From Pocillopora verrucosa (taxonomy: Eukaryota; Cnidaria; Anthozoa; Scleractinia; Pocilloporidae), in NCBI RefSeq assembly GCF_036669915.1, contig NC_089325.1, positions 12,312,052 through 12,376,051 on the forward strand: DNA of 64,000 nucleotides. The letters are read 5' to 3'. Below the pieces are notes generated by a model that searched no databases, was not told where the DNA came from, and worked only from the letters and a program-made list of their open reading frames with translations. Positions 1 to 11,208 of the stretch are shown one piece after another (within the stretch, counting starts at the first letter, position 1; every line of letters begins with the position of its first letter). Both the position numbers and the translations under genes were made by a program.

Positions 1-425
1 AGCGAATTGACTTAAAGCGATCCAACCATGGAGCGAAGTGACGGATATCGTTTCAACCAAAAGGTCATATTCTTTTGCGACGACTGAATCTCAATGACGA
101 TTGTCTCTTTTAATGTTTATTTTTTTAAATTACGAAACTTAGCCTGTATACGCTGTTATGTACGGGATATATTTTTCACCTGATAGACAACTTTAGTACA
201 CACATAGAAGAACAGGTACGGCACATGCAATTGCAACAGGTAGATAGAACAGAGATACTTCAAATAGGAAATAGAAACACTCGATTAGTTAAGAAAAGAC
301 AGTATTAATAAAGTCATAGCCGAGAAGATAGCGAGCTGCAAATGATAAATTAAACGTGGTCACTGTGAATCTAAAACAATTAAGAGTGCCACTCCTCAGC
401 ATAACGCCTAAGCGAGGTTTTCTGA

Positions 426-1499
426 CTAACTCACATCACGTTTGGGTTTCTTGGTTCCCTTTGGGATGATGTGAGTCATCAATCCTGAAAATCCAGCAGA
501 CATATTGTGCCCTTCGTGTTTCTCCAGTTCCTCAATCATACCCATGGTGTTTTCATAACCGTCATACAACATCTGTGCGCTTGCTGAGGATCAAGGGAAA
601 AATTTAGCTGTTGAATACTGCTGTCATGAAAATTGTCTTAAGAATAATTAAAGCAGGAGCAACCACTTCAGAGGTATTTCAGGAATGATAGACTTCTGTA
701 TTGGTGTATCTCGTGACACAGGGCATTTCAAGGGACATTGAGTGAGCTCAAACAAGTTAACTAGGCCTAATAAGTAGCTTTACATGGCTGAGGGTCTCTC
801 AAAGCACCTTATTCCAATGTGCCCTAAAACATTTTGCTTCATCTCTTTCTGAAATTCAGTCTCGTTGGATTTCGTACTCCTTTTTCTTATTTTCGAACTA
901 CTGTCATTTTTGATACTTATAAGGTCTTGGTGCGTTTTCTGTGAATGCGACGTATATCCTGTATTCATCATTTACTTTCTAGTTACAAGTACATTTCAGC
1001 CATACCTTTGAGTTATAAAAGACAGTAAGTACTGTTTTCCGTTCCTCATAATGCTGCTTTGAACTTAATCAAAAGCTTCACAAAAATCCTGCAAATTTTA
1101 ACTTTGACTGCTTTGACGTGTAACAAATACGTGGAATTAGGCAGTATGAAAAAGGTGGTCTTTAGTGCCAGCAAACTCCTGAAAATCAAATCGATCGAGT
1201 TTCGTTAGGTTACCTTGCAACGTGCGTTGCTTCTGAATCTGCTCCTGGGCCTGAGTCTGCATTTCTTGATCATAGATTGTCCTTGCGTCACTTTCTTCAT
1301 GATAATGTCCTGCAGAATACCCTCCGTGATCATATCCTGGAAGGTACCCTCCGGGTCGAGGCCTCTCTGGATTGTGTCGATTTCCTTCGGTTTTACCTAC
1401 CCGGTTACGTCCCTCCGGATAACCATCCTGGTGGTGTCGTGCGGGATTACTTCCATAATTGGGGTTGTGCGGAGGCACGTTCCCTGGATCAGTTGGATC
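426..1499 (-). CDS. Unrecognised His/Gly/Tyr-rich protein, two 3' exons (partial)
   Basis: Two exons on the minus strand are supported, 1499-1214 and 583-426. The donor CAAG/GTAACC and the acceptor TCCTCAG/CA fit in phase 1. The joined reading ends at TAG (426-428). The first part is rich in Pro, His, Asn, Gly and Tyr; the middle is Gln-rich (QAQEQIQKQ, possibly helical); the tail is basic and ends KRDVS. An acceptor-like CCACAAG lies just upstream of 1499, so the start codon is probably in an exon further right that I cannot find. It may lie beyond the mobile element at 1896-9696, in which case that element sits in an intron of this gene. I recognise no family and assign no function. Confidence 0.5.
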
Positions 1500-1886
1500 C
1501 TTGTGGAGTTAAAAGCCAACTATTGTAATAGCATTATGATTCAGTAGAATAAATGTGTGCATGTGGGACTCGTTCGAAAATGTATGATGTTATTTTGAAG
1601 TGGGAGCCGGCATTATCAGTCAGTTTTTAGTCGACATAGAGTAGGACCCGAACAGGATGTCCGTTTTTTTTAGTACTTTTTGGTAATTTCCTTTCTTAGT
1701 ATTAGATAATAATTGTTGTAAAACTACAATTTTTGGATAATAAACGAGACTACAGCAATGAATCTTCCTGAAACTTCTTTATTTAATCGGACCTTTTCGG
1801 CACAGTTACCCATAGGAATTGGTCAATCAGAAGCCCTAACAAGGTTCTCTATCAATATTCATATTGGGTTCTCACAGAACCATGTA
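1500..1886. other. AT-rich stretch left of the mobile element
   Basis: I see no supportable gene here. An open frame at 1758-1973 runs into the element end and has no family resemblance. It is either intergenic or intron of the gene at 426-1499. Confidence 0.4.
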
Positions 1887-1895
1887 ACCTTTAAG
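1887..1895 (+). repeat. Left 9-bp target-site duplication
   Basis: ACCTTTAAG stands directly before the first base of the terminal inverted repeat (GGCTTATAC, 1896). An identical copy follows the right end at 9697-9705. Nine bases is the usual duplication length for Mutator-like elements. Confidence 0.93.
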
Positions 1896-3058
1896 GGCTT
1901 ATACTATTTTGCGAAACGAAACGAAACGAAACGAAACGAAATCGGGTCAGATGAAATAAAACAAAAGGAATAATGCAGATATATTTTCAAATAAGGTAAA
2001 GATAACTTTCACAAGGATTTTGGAGTAATCGTTCATTAATAAGAAGGATTTTTATTCATTTCGCAAAATAGTAATTTTAGGAGAGTTACTATTTTGCGAA
2101 ATGGACCATTTTCACTCTGCGGTGACAACGTGACCTCTTTCATGTCGCGAAAATACATTTAAACATTACAAATTAGTATATAACCGAACATTTTGGCCTC
2201 CTCTTATTTCTTAAACCGTATGAAAATATATTTCGCAAAATAGTAATTTTAGGAGAGTTACTATTTTGCGAAATGGACCATTTTCACCCCTGCGATGACA
2301 ACGTGACCTCTTTCATGTCACAAAAATACATTTAAACATTACAAATTAGTATATCACCGAACATTTTGGCCTCCTCTTATTTTTTAAACCGTATTAAAAT
2401 GTATTTCGCAAAATAGTAATTTTAGGAGAGTTACTATTTTGCGAAATGGACAATTTTCACCCTGCGGTAACAACGTGACCTCTTTCATGTCATAAAAATT
2501 CATTTAAACATTACAAATTAGTATATCACCGAACATTTTGGCCTCCTGTTATTTCTTAAACCGTATTAAAATGTATTTCGCAAAATAGTAATTTTAGGAG
2601 AGTTACTATTTTGCGAAATGGACTATTTTCACCCCTGCGGTGACAACGTGACCTCTTTCATGTCACAAAAATACATTTAAACATTACAAATAAGTATATC
2701 ACCGAAGATTTTGGCCTCCTCTTATTTCTTAAACCGTATTAAAATGTATTTCGCAAAATAGTAATTTTAGGAGAGTTACTATTTTGCGAAATGGACAATT
2801 TTCACCCTGCGGTGACAACATGACCTCTTTCACGTCACGAAAATACATCTAAACATTACAAATTAGTATATCACCGAACATTTTGGCCTTCTCTCATTTC
2901 TTAAACCGTATTAAAATATATTTCGCAAAATAGTAATTTTAGGAGAGTTACTATTTTGCGAAATGGACTATTTCACCCCTACGGTGACAACGTGACCTCT
3001 TTCATGTCACAAAAATACATTTAAACATTACAAATTAGTATATCACCAAACATCTTGG
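1896..3058 (+). repeat. Left terminal inverted repeat with six palindromic units
   Basis: After six CGAAA copies (1912-1941), 45-bp palindromes occur at 2058-2102, 2230-2274, 2403-2447, 2575-2619, 2748-2792 and 2920-2964, a period of 172-173 bp. Each starts ATTTCGCAAAATAGTAA and ends TTACTATTTTGCGAAAT around a loop centred on TAGGAGAG. The palindrome arms repeat the element's own terminal motif ACTATTTTGCGAAA. The spacers are near-identical and contain GACAACGTGACCTCTTTCAT. Confidence 0.92.
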
Positions 3059-3379
3059 CATGTTGCACCAACATGACAGTTTTCCAGTGGCGTCTAAACA
3101 TGTTTAGACTCTCCGTCTCGTATAGAGAACAGAAGCATATCCATGCCGAAATAGTCGTCCAGCAGTTTTATAATCGCAAGTAATACAGTTCCTTTGCTTC
3201 AAAATTTTTAATAAAAATAATATACATGGAAAAGTTACGCGTACGCGCTTCTGATTACACCCCCGTCGCACACCTCTTCCTTACGAGCAAGAGATCGTGT
3301 TTCGCATTTGCGCAAGTTCCACGTGCTGCAAGAAGTTTGCTTTGTGCTCGCTTTGTGTGCTGTTAAATCAGGCAAGATT

Positions 3380-6077
3380 ATGGCTTTTAAATTTCCTGTT
3401 CTTAAGCCCAAGACCATCGACTGTTCAGGTCTTCCAGTTCATGATTTCAAGTGTTTGACAAACAAGGAAATCATTGGTAAGGGCGCTTATGGTGCTGTGT
3501 TCACTGCTAACTGGCAGACTGTTCCTGATGCGGGTGGGAAGTCAGCCGCTGCGGAGAAAGTGGTCGTTAAGAAATTGCTCGGCGAGGACATATTGGATAA
3601 GAAAACGTTTGTAAAGGAAGCAAGAATCATTCAAGAGTTGAAACATCCAAACATTGTGAAGTTCAAGGGAATCTGCAACAATCCCTTCGCCCTTATTCTC
3701 GAGTATGTGTATTTCGATTTCCAACCATTCGGTATCGAGTCAAAAGTTAGCTCCCTTGCAGAATTTCTTGGTGTTCTTGAGGGCTCCGATTGCGACGGTT
3801 TCGTCACCCCTCAAGTCATCTCCACCATTTGCAAGGATGTAGCATTGGGTCTTAAATATCTGCACGACAAAGATGTCGCCCATCGGGATTTAAAGCCGGC
3901 TAACATCTTGGTCACCAATCAACACTACTGTGATCTGACTACAAGTGCTCAGAGAGAAGGCTGGGAACAGCGCCCTCTGCTATGTAAGCTAACTGATTTC
4001 GGTGAAAGCCGCTCCACTAAGATACAAACTAATTCCATCCTGCAGTCCCAAACTGCTCGAGTTAATCGAGGAACACCGGTATATATGGCCCCAGAAATGC
4101 TGATTGAAGCGATTCGTTTACCGCTTGCATCAGGAGAAGATCTTAAGAGAGCCGACATTTGGTCTTTAGGCATGACCCTGTTTGTATTACTGAACCCTTG
4201 TGTCAAGTATCCCTACTTTGATGAGATACAAGCAGCCCTAAGAGAGGGAAAAACACCTCTGCAAGCACTGGAGCATTTCTTCATAACGAGAAAATTGCCA
4301 ACGGAGCCATGCAAATATCAACACAAGCATGCTACTGACTGGTATTCGGTCAACAAGATTTGGCTTAAGTGTGCTCAATTTGACCCTGATAAACGGCCAA
4401 AGGTTGAAGAAGTGGTTTCCATGATCAGCCAGGGATCTACCATGTCTACTCTTAATATCCCCTTGAAGGTTAGTCATTTGTATTTTTTAAAGGGTAATAT
4501 TTTTTAATCTTGTCAAGAACGAGGAAAATGTTCGTGAAAGGGTCATTAATGTAACCCAGCCAGTAATCGAGCTTTGCAAATTTCCTGAAGAGTGCGAAGT
4601 GTTCCGTGTAGAGAGTAATTTTACAAAACTGCAGTTTATCAAAATATACCATTTTAACTTTCTGCAAACAACCTTGTTCTTTTCTCTCACATGATGATTT
4701 GGCATGGAAATACGTTTCACAAAGATATTTTAAAAACCATTTTTTAAACGACAATTGTAGACACAAAAAAATTAAAAACCACATTATCTTACTGGCAAAA
4801 AGGAATTTGGAGAAGTATTTGTTGGGAAAGTGGAATATTTCCAATGCGTGGTGACAGTCTTGTCGTCCTTGTCTCCTAAAAAAGCCCTCGAACATCAGAT
4901 AAAACAAGCTAAAATAAACTTATAATGTTAAAAATAATTACAGTAAAGATTATTCATCTTTGTGTGAAAGTCAAACTTTATTCCTCATAGGTCAGTCAAG
5001 CCTCATGCCTAGAACAGTACGACAGAAGGGTTGCACAGATTGTATCCAGAGGTGACAAGGTACCTGAAGAATTTCCGGATAATGATGGAACTAATGCCTG
5101 TGCCTTTCTATGTGTAAAAATTGCTCATGAAATACGTAAGTTCCGAGAAGAAGCAATTGGGGGTAGTAAGAAGCTGTGGCAAAATATTTGCGAAGTGGCA
5201 GAAAATGTCATCACAGAGTTCCCCCGAGTGGTAAATCCATACAGGAATTGTGAGGAACTCTACGATGTTCTGTCGGCGTACCAACTGATACGGAGTGTTG
5301 GTGCTGAAGTTGGCAAGTACGATTTTTCCGAAGAAATCTTGGAGAGCGACTTCGTATTCTCCCAAAAAGGGCAGACTAACCTTGTCCATGCCTTATCTTC
5401 CATGTTATCGAAAAAAGATTTTTGCGTTGCCATCTACACCTGTGAGCCATTAGTCTTCATAATTGGCCTTGCAAGCGACTGCTTCTTTATTGTAGATACC
5501 CATCCTGTTCCCGCCGAAGTTGGTGGTAAAGGCACCGGCCTTCTCAAAGTATTTTCAGAGGTAAAAGAAGAGGAAACGGCATGCGAAGGAGTCTGTCGCT
5601 GGATATGGCAGCGCCTGGTTTCTAGTGGTGTAAAAAATTATATGTTGCAGTCGCTCTCTATAATGAGCGAAAATGAAAGGTACCAGTCCTATTTCTTATG
5701 ATTATTACAATATTATCCTTTACTGTTATTACACCGACGAAAGTGTAGCAGAGGAAATAGATGAATATCGCTTGATGTCCAAGTAACTTTACTTTCGAAC
5801 ACGGTATCCCCTGGACCTGAGAAAGCAAATTTACCATCTATATATTTGAAATTAACTTTGAACAGGTTGTCCAACAGATGATATTGCGGGGTTTCGTTTT
5901 TAAAATAATTTTTCTTTCATTTCAGTGTTTCGCCATCTTCGACTAGTAAAGAGCTGGGATTAATAGAGAGAAATGGTATGCAATCTTATCGTTTAGGCAC
6001 AGATGTAATAATAGCTTGCTTAATTACCACCAACTTAAAGCCGAGTTTCAGGTATTCATATACTGAGCGAGAAATAG
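3380..6077 (+). CDS. Protein kinase joined to cysteine-peptidase-like domain, carried inside the MULE
   Basis: Model: 3380-4468, 4991-5679, 5926-5975, 6052-6077; 617 aa with consistent phases. The ATG at 3380 has a good Kozak context (A at -3, G at +4); the open frame further upstream has no ATG. Residues ~25-350 form a kinase domain: glycine loop GKGAYGAV (33-40), VVVK lysine 64, HRDLKPAN (168-175), DFG (206-208) and APE (237-239). All core catalytic residues are present, and Lys in HRDLK indicates Ser/Thr specificity, perhaps TKL-like. Residues ~390-590 form a second domain with GTNAC (Cys400) and, about 134 residues on, FIVDTHPV (Asp532, His534). This Cys-then-His order recalls papain-fold ubiquitin-type peptidases, but the family call is tentative. 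Exon 2 could also read through to a stop at 5701. Exon 3 can splice instead to 6113, in frame with the transposase. No other function can be assigned. Confidence 0.72.
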
Positions 6078-6112
6078 AAATGCACGCGATAAACACCCAA
6101 CTACTTTGGCAG

Positions 6113-7761
6113 GCATCATGACAAGCACGAGTAGGGAAATGGAGGACTACGAGTACCTAGCAGCAAATTTAAAGAGGAAGGGCATCTGTAATCTAACCTA
6201 TGGAACTGATGGAGAAACTCCTTTGGAAACAGGCTTCGAGAAGGTATTTCCAATTCATGGAACTTCTTCAAGTGACACAAATATCCATCTCCGATGTTTT
6301 GACCACGTTAAAACAAACATATTAAAGAAGTTAACAGAATTGAAGGTACCGTCACCAAAGCAAACGGAAATAGCTCGCGAGCTTTTAGGCTCTGAGCATG
6401 ATGGGAGAAGGATTATAGGTCTTGTAGATTGTACCTCTGAAGAGCAGTTTGATAAGGAGCTGAAGGTTACTGAGGGCCAATGGCCAGAGGCATTTACCAA
6501 ATGGCTTCACTCAAGTGAAGGTCGTCTTCGACCTTAATCTGAGAGTATGAAGAAATGCATGTTACGACCTGTTCGTGTTGCTGCTGGCCTTGGAAACCCG
6601 CCAAACAAGTGGCAAAACCAGAGAACCGAGGCATACAACAATGTCATAAAAGAGGAGATTTCCAGACAGAAAACTGATCAGGTGACGATACACGATCTCA
6701 TTGAGAAACGCGTAGTGCAGCCTCATTTAGACGAGCTGGTTAAAGCCATCTATCAGATGGGAGAATATCGTCTGTCCGCAGACTATAATCACCTTGAGGT
6801 GGATCCATTACAGTGGACACAAATGACATCCCAGCAACGCGACGCAAAAATAAAAAAAGTCTTTGGTTGTATCCTTCCCAGCAGAAGGAGGGATGAGGCC
6901 ATCACTAGAAAATTGTCCATAGGCCTTGTCGAGTGCCAGCTCTCATTACAATTTCCTTCTTATGAGCTTAAAGATATATGGAAGAGGGCGGAAATCATAC
7001 TGTCGCATTATAAGATCATAGAACTTGCAAATACAAACTTCTGCGTCACTGAGTTTGATACCAGTTACACAGTAAAAACAAAGAAAGAGAAGATATCGTG
7101 CGACAAGACCTGCAAATCTTTCCGTGATAGTGGTGGTTTGTGCCCTCACGTCCTTGTTGTCGCTGAGAAGATTGGTAAGCTGCGAAGTTTCATCACCACT
7201 TACAAGAAAGCTTCTAACAAAATGGGAAAAATCATCAGCGCAAACCTCTCTAAACAGCTTGGGGGAAAGCCGAATCAACGAGTAAAACAAAGAAGAGGGA
7301 AAAATAACGTAAGCCAGGTGCCAGTCGTGTCAGAAGAAGACCCTTATGACGTTATGGTGCCAAAGCCCACGAGATACATCGAGTATTACCAGAATGACGA
7401 GCCCTTTTATGTGGTGTTTACTCATGACTACTCGAATGCAAGAACATGCACCGGTTGCACAAATGAGTTCCCCAAGAGAGTACAGATAGCGCCCTACGAC
7501 ATTGTTCTACTTCACGAGGAGCGTTATCGCTACCCTAAAAAAGACGATAACGGCAATGTTGAAATGGTCGTAACGCATAAAAAAAAGGCAAAGAGGTTTT
7601 ATTGCATTGATAAGAGCTGTATCCTTCCAAGGCACCCGTATTTCTGGAGAGGCTTGATAACTGTCACCAACAGTGTAAAGCAGCGTTTGAAAGACGGTCA
7701 CAAGGATTTGCTTCTTGCAATGTTGAAGTTTGAAATAGGCGAAAATTACACAAAGACCTAA
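6113..7761 (+). pseudogene. MULE transposase, 5'-truncated and interrupted by an in-frame stop
   Basis: Plus-strand reading, preceded by an acceptor (TTTGGCAG/GC). The first block (to 6534) holds the YGTDGE motif, with Asp taken as the second catalytic acidic residue, then LRCFDHVKTNI, typical of MULE transposases. A TAA at 6535-6537 breaks the frame, and the same frame resumes at once (6538-7761, including RVAAGLGNPP). Around 7099-7149 is a SWIM-like zinc motif C-x3-C-x9-C-x-H, slightly off the usual CxC..CxH. The C-terminus adds a CTGC pair and a C-x4-C-x5-H group that could bind a second zinc. The N-terminal segment with the first catalytic Asp is missing and the kinase-peptidase gene lies where it would be expected. 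Probably inactive as it stands, unless the stop is bypassed. Confidence 0.78.
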
Positions 7762-8084
7762 TTCAACAAATTAATAGTATTTCAATTCTTGTTTCTACAT
7801 TAGTCTATTCAGTCGTTACAGTAGAACTCAGCCAGCTCAAATTTCCTAAGGAGACAAAAAATTGTTCGAGTTAGCTGATAGTAAATGACTGAAAAATTGG
7901 GCCAAGGGAAATTGGATCTCATTCGAGTTACCGGGGGGTTCGAGTTAGGGGGGTTCTACTGTATTTCAATCGCATTTAAAACTTTCTCAGGTTTTGGGTT
8001 TCCAGTAAATTTGCAATTTTTAAAGCATATGTAAATCTTTTAAGTAATCAAATATGTACTGTTGACAATAGAATGGCAATATTT

Positions 8085-8540
8085 TTCATCATGGCGTAAA
8101 AATAATTCATTTCGTAGAGTAGCAATTCTTCCAAAATTACTACTTAAAGAAATATATTTTTATACGGTTTAGGAAATAAAGAGGTGACCAAGATCGGGAG
8201 TGCATCATAATGTAATGTTTAAAAGTAAATTTTTGACCCGAAAAGAAAGACATTTTTGTCATTGAAGGATAAAAATATTTCGTTTCGCAAAATGGTATGC
8301 CTGCCAAAAACTACTATTTTGCAAAATGTATTTAAATACGGTTTATGAAATAAGAAGAGGACAAAATCTTACTGCATCAACCAAATACATATTGTGTGAC
8401 ACGAGAATGGCAACATCGTTGCCGCCCGCCGAGAGTAAATAATCCATTTCGCAAAATAAACATTTTTCGGAATTACTACATTCAATTAGTTTAGAAATTA
8501 CTACATTAAAGAGGAGGTGACCGAGATCTTTGAGAATATA
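8085..8540 (-). repeat. Degenerate inner units of the right array
   Basis: Three decayed copies of the palindromic unit can be recognised near 8108, 8280 and 8445 (remnants of TTTCGCAAAAT and ACTATTTTGC). They lie inside the six well-kept units. The left arm shows no counterpart at this depth, so the right array is longer and its inner part older. Confidence 0.7.
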
Positions 8541-9696
8541 CTATAATGTAATGTTTAAATGTATTTTCGTGACGTGAAAGAGGTCACGTTGTCACCGCAG
8601 GGGTGAAAATAGTCCATTTCGCAAAATAGTAACTCTCCTAAAATTACTATTTTGCGAAATACATTTTAATACGGTTTAAGAAATAACAGGAGGCCAAAAT
8701 GTACGGTGATATACTAATCTGTAATGTTTAAATGTATTTTTGTGACATGAAAGAGGTCACGTTGTCACCGCAGGGGTGAAAATAGTCCATTTCGCAAAAT
8801 AGTAACTCTCCTAAAATTACTATTTTGCGAAATATATTTTAATACGGTTTAAGAAATAAGAGGAGGCCAAAATGTTCGGTTATATACTAATTTGTAATGT
8901 TTAAATGTATTTTCGCGACATGAAAGAGGTCACGTTGTCACCGCAGAGTGAAAATGGTCCATTTCGCAAAATAGTAACTCTCCTAAAATTATTATTTTGC
9001 GAAATACATTTTAATACGGTTTAGGAAATAAGAGGAGGCCAAAATGTACGGTGATATACTAATCTGTAATGTTTAAATGTATTTTTGTGACATGAAAGAG
9101 GTCACGTTGTCACCGCAGGGGTGAAAATAGTCCATTTCGCAAAATAGTAACTCTCCTAAAATTACTATTTTGCGAAATACATTTTAATACGGTTTAAGAA
9201 ATAACAGGAGGCCAAAATGTACGGTGATATACAAATTTGTAATGTTTTAATTTTTTTTTTATGACATGAAAGAGGTCACGTTGTTACCGCAGGGTGAAAA
9301 TTGTCCATTTCGCAAAATAGTAACTCTCCTAAAATTACTATTTTGCGAAATACATTTTAATACGGTTTAAGAAATAAGAGGAGGCCAAAATGTTCGGTGA
9401 TATATTAATTTGTAATGTTTAAATGTATTTTTGTGACATGAAAGAGGTCACGTTGTCATCGCAGGGGTGAAAATGGTCCATTTCGCAAAATAGTAACTCT
9501 CCTAAAATTACTATTTTGCGAAATGAATAAAAATCCTTCTTATTAATGAACGATTACTCCAAAATCCTTGTGAAAGTTATCTTTACCTTATTTGAAAATA
9601 TATCTGCATTATTCCTTTTGTTTTATTTCATCTGACCCGATTTCGTTTCGTTTCGTTTCGTTTCGTTTCGTTTCGTTTCGCAAAATAGTATAAGCC
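8541..9696 (-). repeat. Right terminal inverted repeat with six palindromic units
   Basis: Inverted copy of the left arm. Palindromes lie at 8616-8660, 8789-8833, 8961-9005, 9134-9178, 9307-9351 and 9480-9524. Then follow the unique subterminal stretch, eight TTTCG copies (9641-9680) and the terminus ending GTATAAGCC. Confidence 0.92.
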
Positions 9697-9705
9697 ACCT
9701 TTAAG
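9697..9705 (+). repeat. Right 9-bp target-site duplication
   Basis: ACCTTTAAG directly follows the element end and is identical to 1887-1895. Confidence 0.93.
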
Positions 9706-11208
9706 TGTTAAGAAGGTATCCACCAGGAGCTACGTTTTTGTAATGACTTGTCCAGCGGTTTCCGATTGAGTTACAAGTAAGTATGTCATGTATGAGAAGT
9801 TATTATGTCCCCAATACATATAAAGGACGTCTGAGTTAGGTGACGCAGGCTTCTGTTCTTGTAGGCTTTTCTCCAACTCTTTATTCCGATCTACCAACAG
9901 CTTTAATTCAGGAAAGTACTGCTCGAACCTCTAATTGCAAATTTGGGAAAAAATGTGTCCTTGTGATCCGTCTTATGAGAGAATTTGGGCGCATCTGTGT
10001 TAGAAGCTTAATATGGTCGTATGGTCTTATCCTTAAAAGCCATAGTGGTCACTTAGTTCTCTTTCTAATTTAAATGGGGTTTAGTGAAGAGAATTCAGGA
10101 TTGGTAGATTTGGTCTAAAAAGCCCGCAGATCGCAGACTGATCGAACCGGCAAAGTTCGAACCAACCGTGGTATTACATTTGTGCTTGCTCAGGATTTCG
10201 GGAATCTGTTTAAAAGCTATGCAATATTTTCCTAATTAAGCATCGCGTTTTTGTTTTTCTTTTCCTCTAGTCCAAGCAATCAGTAATTTCCGTAGGTCGA
10301 GATATCTATCCCCCAATATACTTTCAGTTGCATCGATCTTTTATTAATAAAAGCTGACCGACAATGAGTACAATTTTTGTCCTGTGAAAGTGAAACGGGA
10401 CAAGAGTGTTCCTCTTACTCAGAATTGACTCTTTCTGTGAAAGCCTAGGTTTTCGAATGTGTCCAAACACACAAGAGTGGCAAAACCCCATATTTAACGA
10501 AGGAAAGTAGATTTGCAAAATAGTAGTTGTAACAAAAACTGGGACCTTGAAAGGACAAAAACTCGGTTTTCCCATTTTTACAAAACTGTTTTGAGAATAG
10601 TTTGGTTTTATTTGATTTACCATGAGAACAAAGGGGGTGAGTTTCTATAGAATCTGTGGTGCTGCATCAGTGGAGGAGTATAGCAAGATAATTTTGGTTT
10701 TATGAACTTGGTTGATAATGTAAATCAGCCACCGTAAACAGTTTCAAAGCCAAGTTTACTCACAGTAGTGTTGGAGGTCTTAAGTTGAAAGTTTGGCCTT
10801 CACGCTCCAATGGAAGTTCCCATCAAAGGGCCATATCTGGGTACAGAAACCTAGCAAGAAGCTGTACAACCCCCTGATGTTTCGAGCATTAGCCCTTCGT
10901 AAGAGCTTTGAGACTCTTTAAGGTAGCCAATTTAAATTATCAACCAACTAGATAAAACCAAAATTACCATGAGAATAAATGAGTTACATCAAAAATGGCC
11001 ATTCCACACTGTTCGCTCAAACAGACAACACAGCCATGTCCAACAGGAAAAAGTTCTTTTCAACACAATTTTATCTTTGCTGTTTGAATTAACAACAAAC
11101 TTAATTTACACACAAAAAAATGTAGCTTTTGTACTGTGACTTTCACTTTAAGAGAGAAAAAAAACCTAGCAAACAATTTCTTCATGATCTAATTTTCTTC
11201 TCTTATTA
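9706..11208. other. Intergenic stretch between the MULE and UCHL3
   Basis: No coding region can be supported. Short open frames at 9840-10073 and 10324-10623 lack family motifs and splice context. The stretch holds a degenerate foldback repeat (10628-10975). Confidence 0.5.
10628..10975. repeat. Foldback element, degenerate copy
   Basis: The left part has GGGGGTGAGTTTCTATAGAA and GGTGCTGCATCAG followed by GGTTGATAATGTAAAT. The right part has the inverted counterpart (CCAATTTAAATTATCAACC). Same family as 12086-12397. Confidence 0.6.

Larger units (their letters stand above)
1896..9696 (+). mobile_element. Mutator-like DNA transposon (MULE) with long tandem-repeat TIRs and cargo gene
   Basis: A 7801-bp element. 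Both ends carry the inverted terminus GGCTTATACTATTTTGCGAAA and are flanked by a perfect 9-bp duplication. Inside each terminus is a (CGAAA)n run, a unique stretch of about 110 bp, then an array of six 172-173 bp units. The interior encodes, on the plus strand, a kinase plus peptidase-like gene (3380-6077) and the C-terminal part of a MULE-type transposase (6113-7761). The duplication length, long TIRs, the transposase's TDGE and LRCF..H motifs and its variant SWIM finger all point to the MULE superfamily. The intact duplication and high similarity of the arms suggest a fairly recent insertion. Confidence 0.92.

Noticed and set aside
2058..2964. CRISPR-like array (regular repeats with spacers)
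   Set aside because: The spacers are also near-identical and the DNA is clearly eukaryotic; it is a tandem repeat inside a transposon arm.
4470..4907. Minus-strand 145-codon frame in the MULE
   Set aside because: It lies in the intron of the kinase gene and has no recognisable motif.
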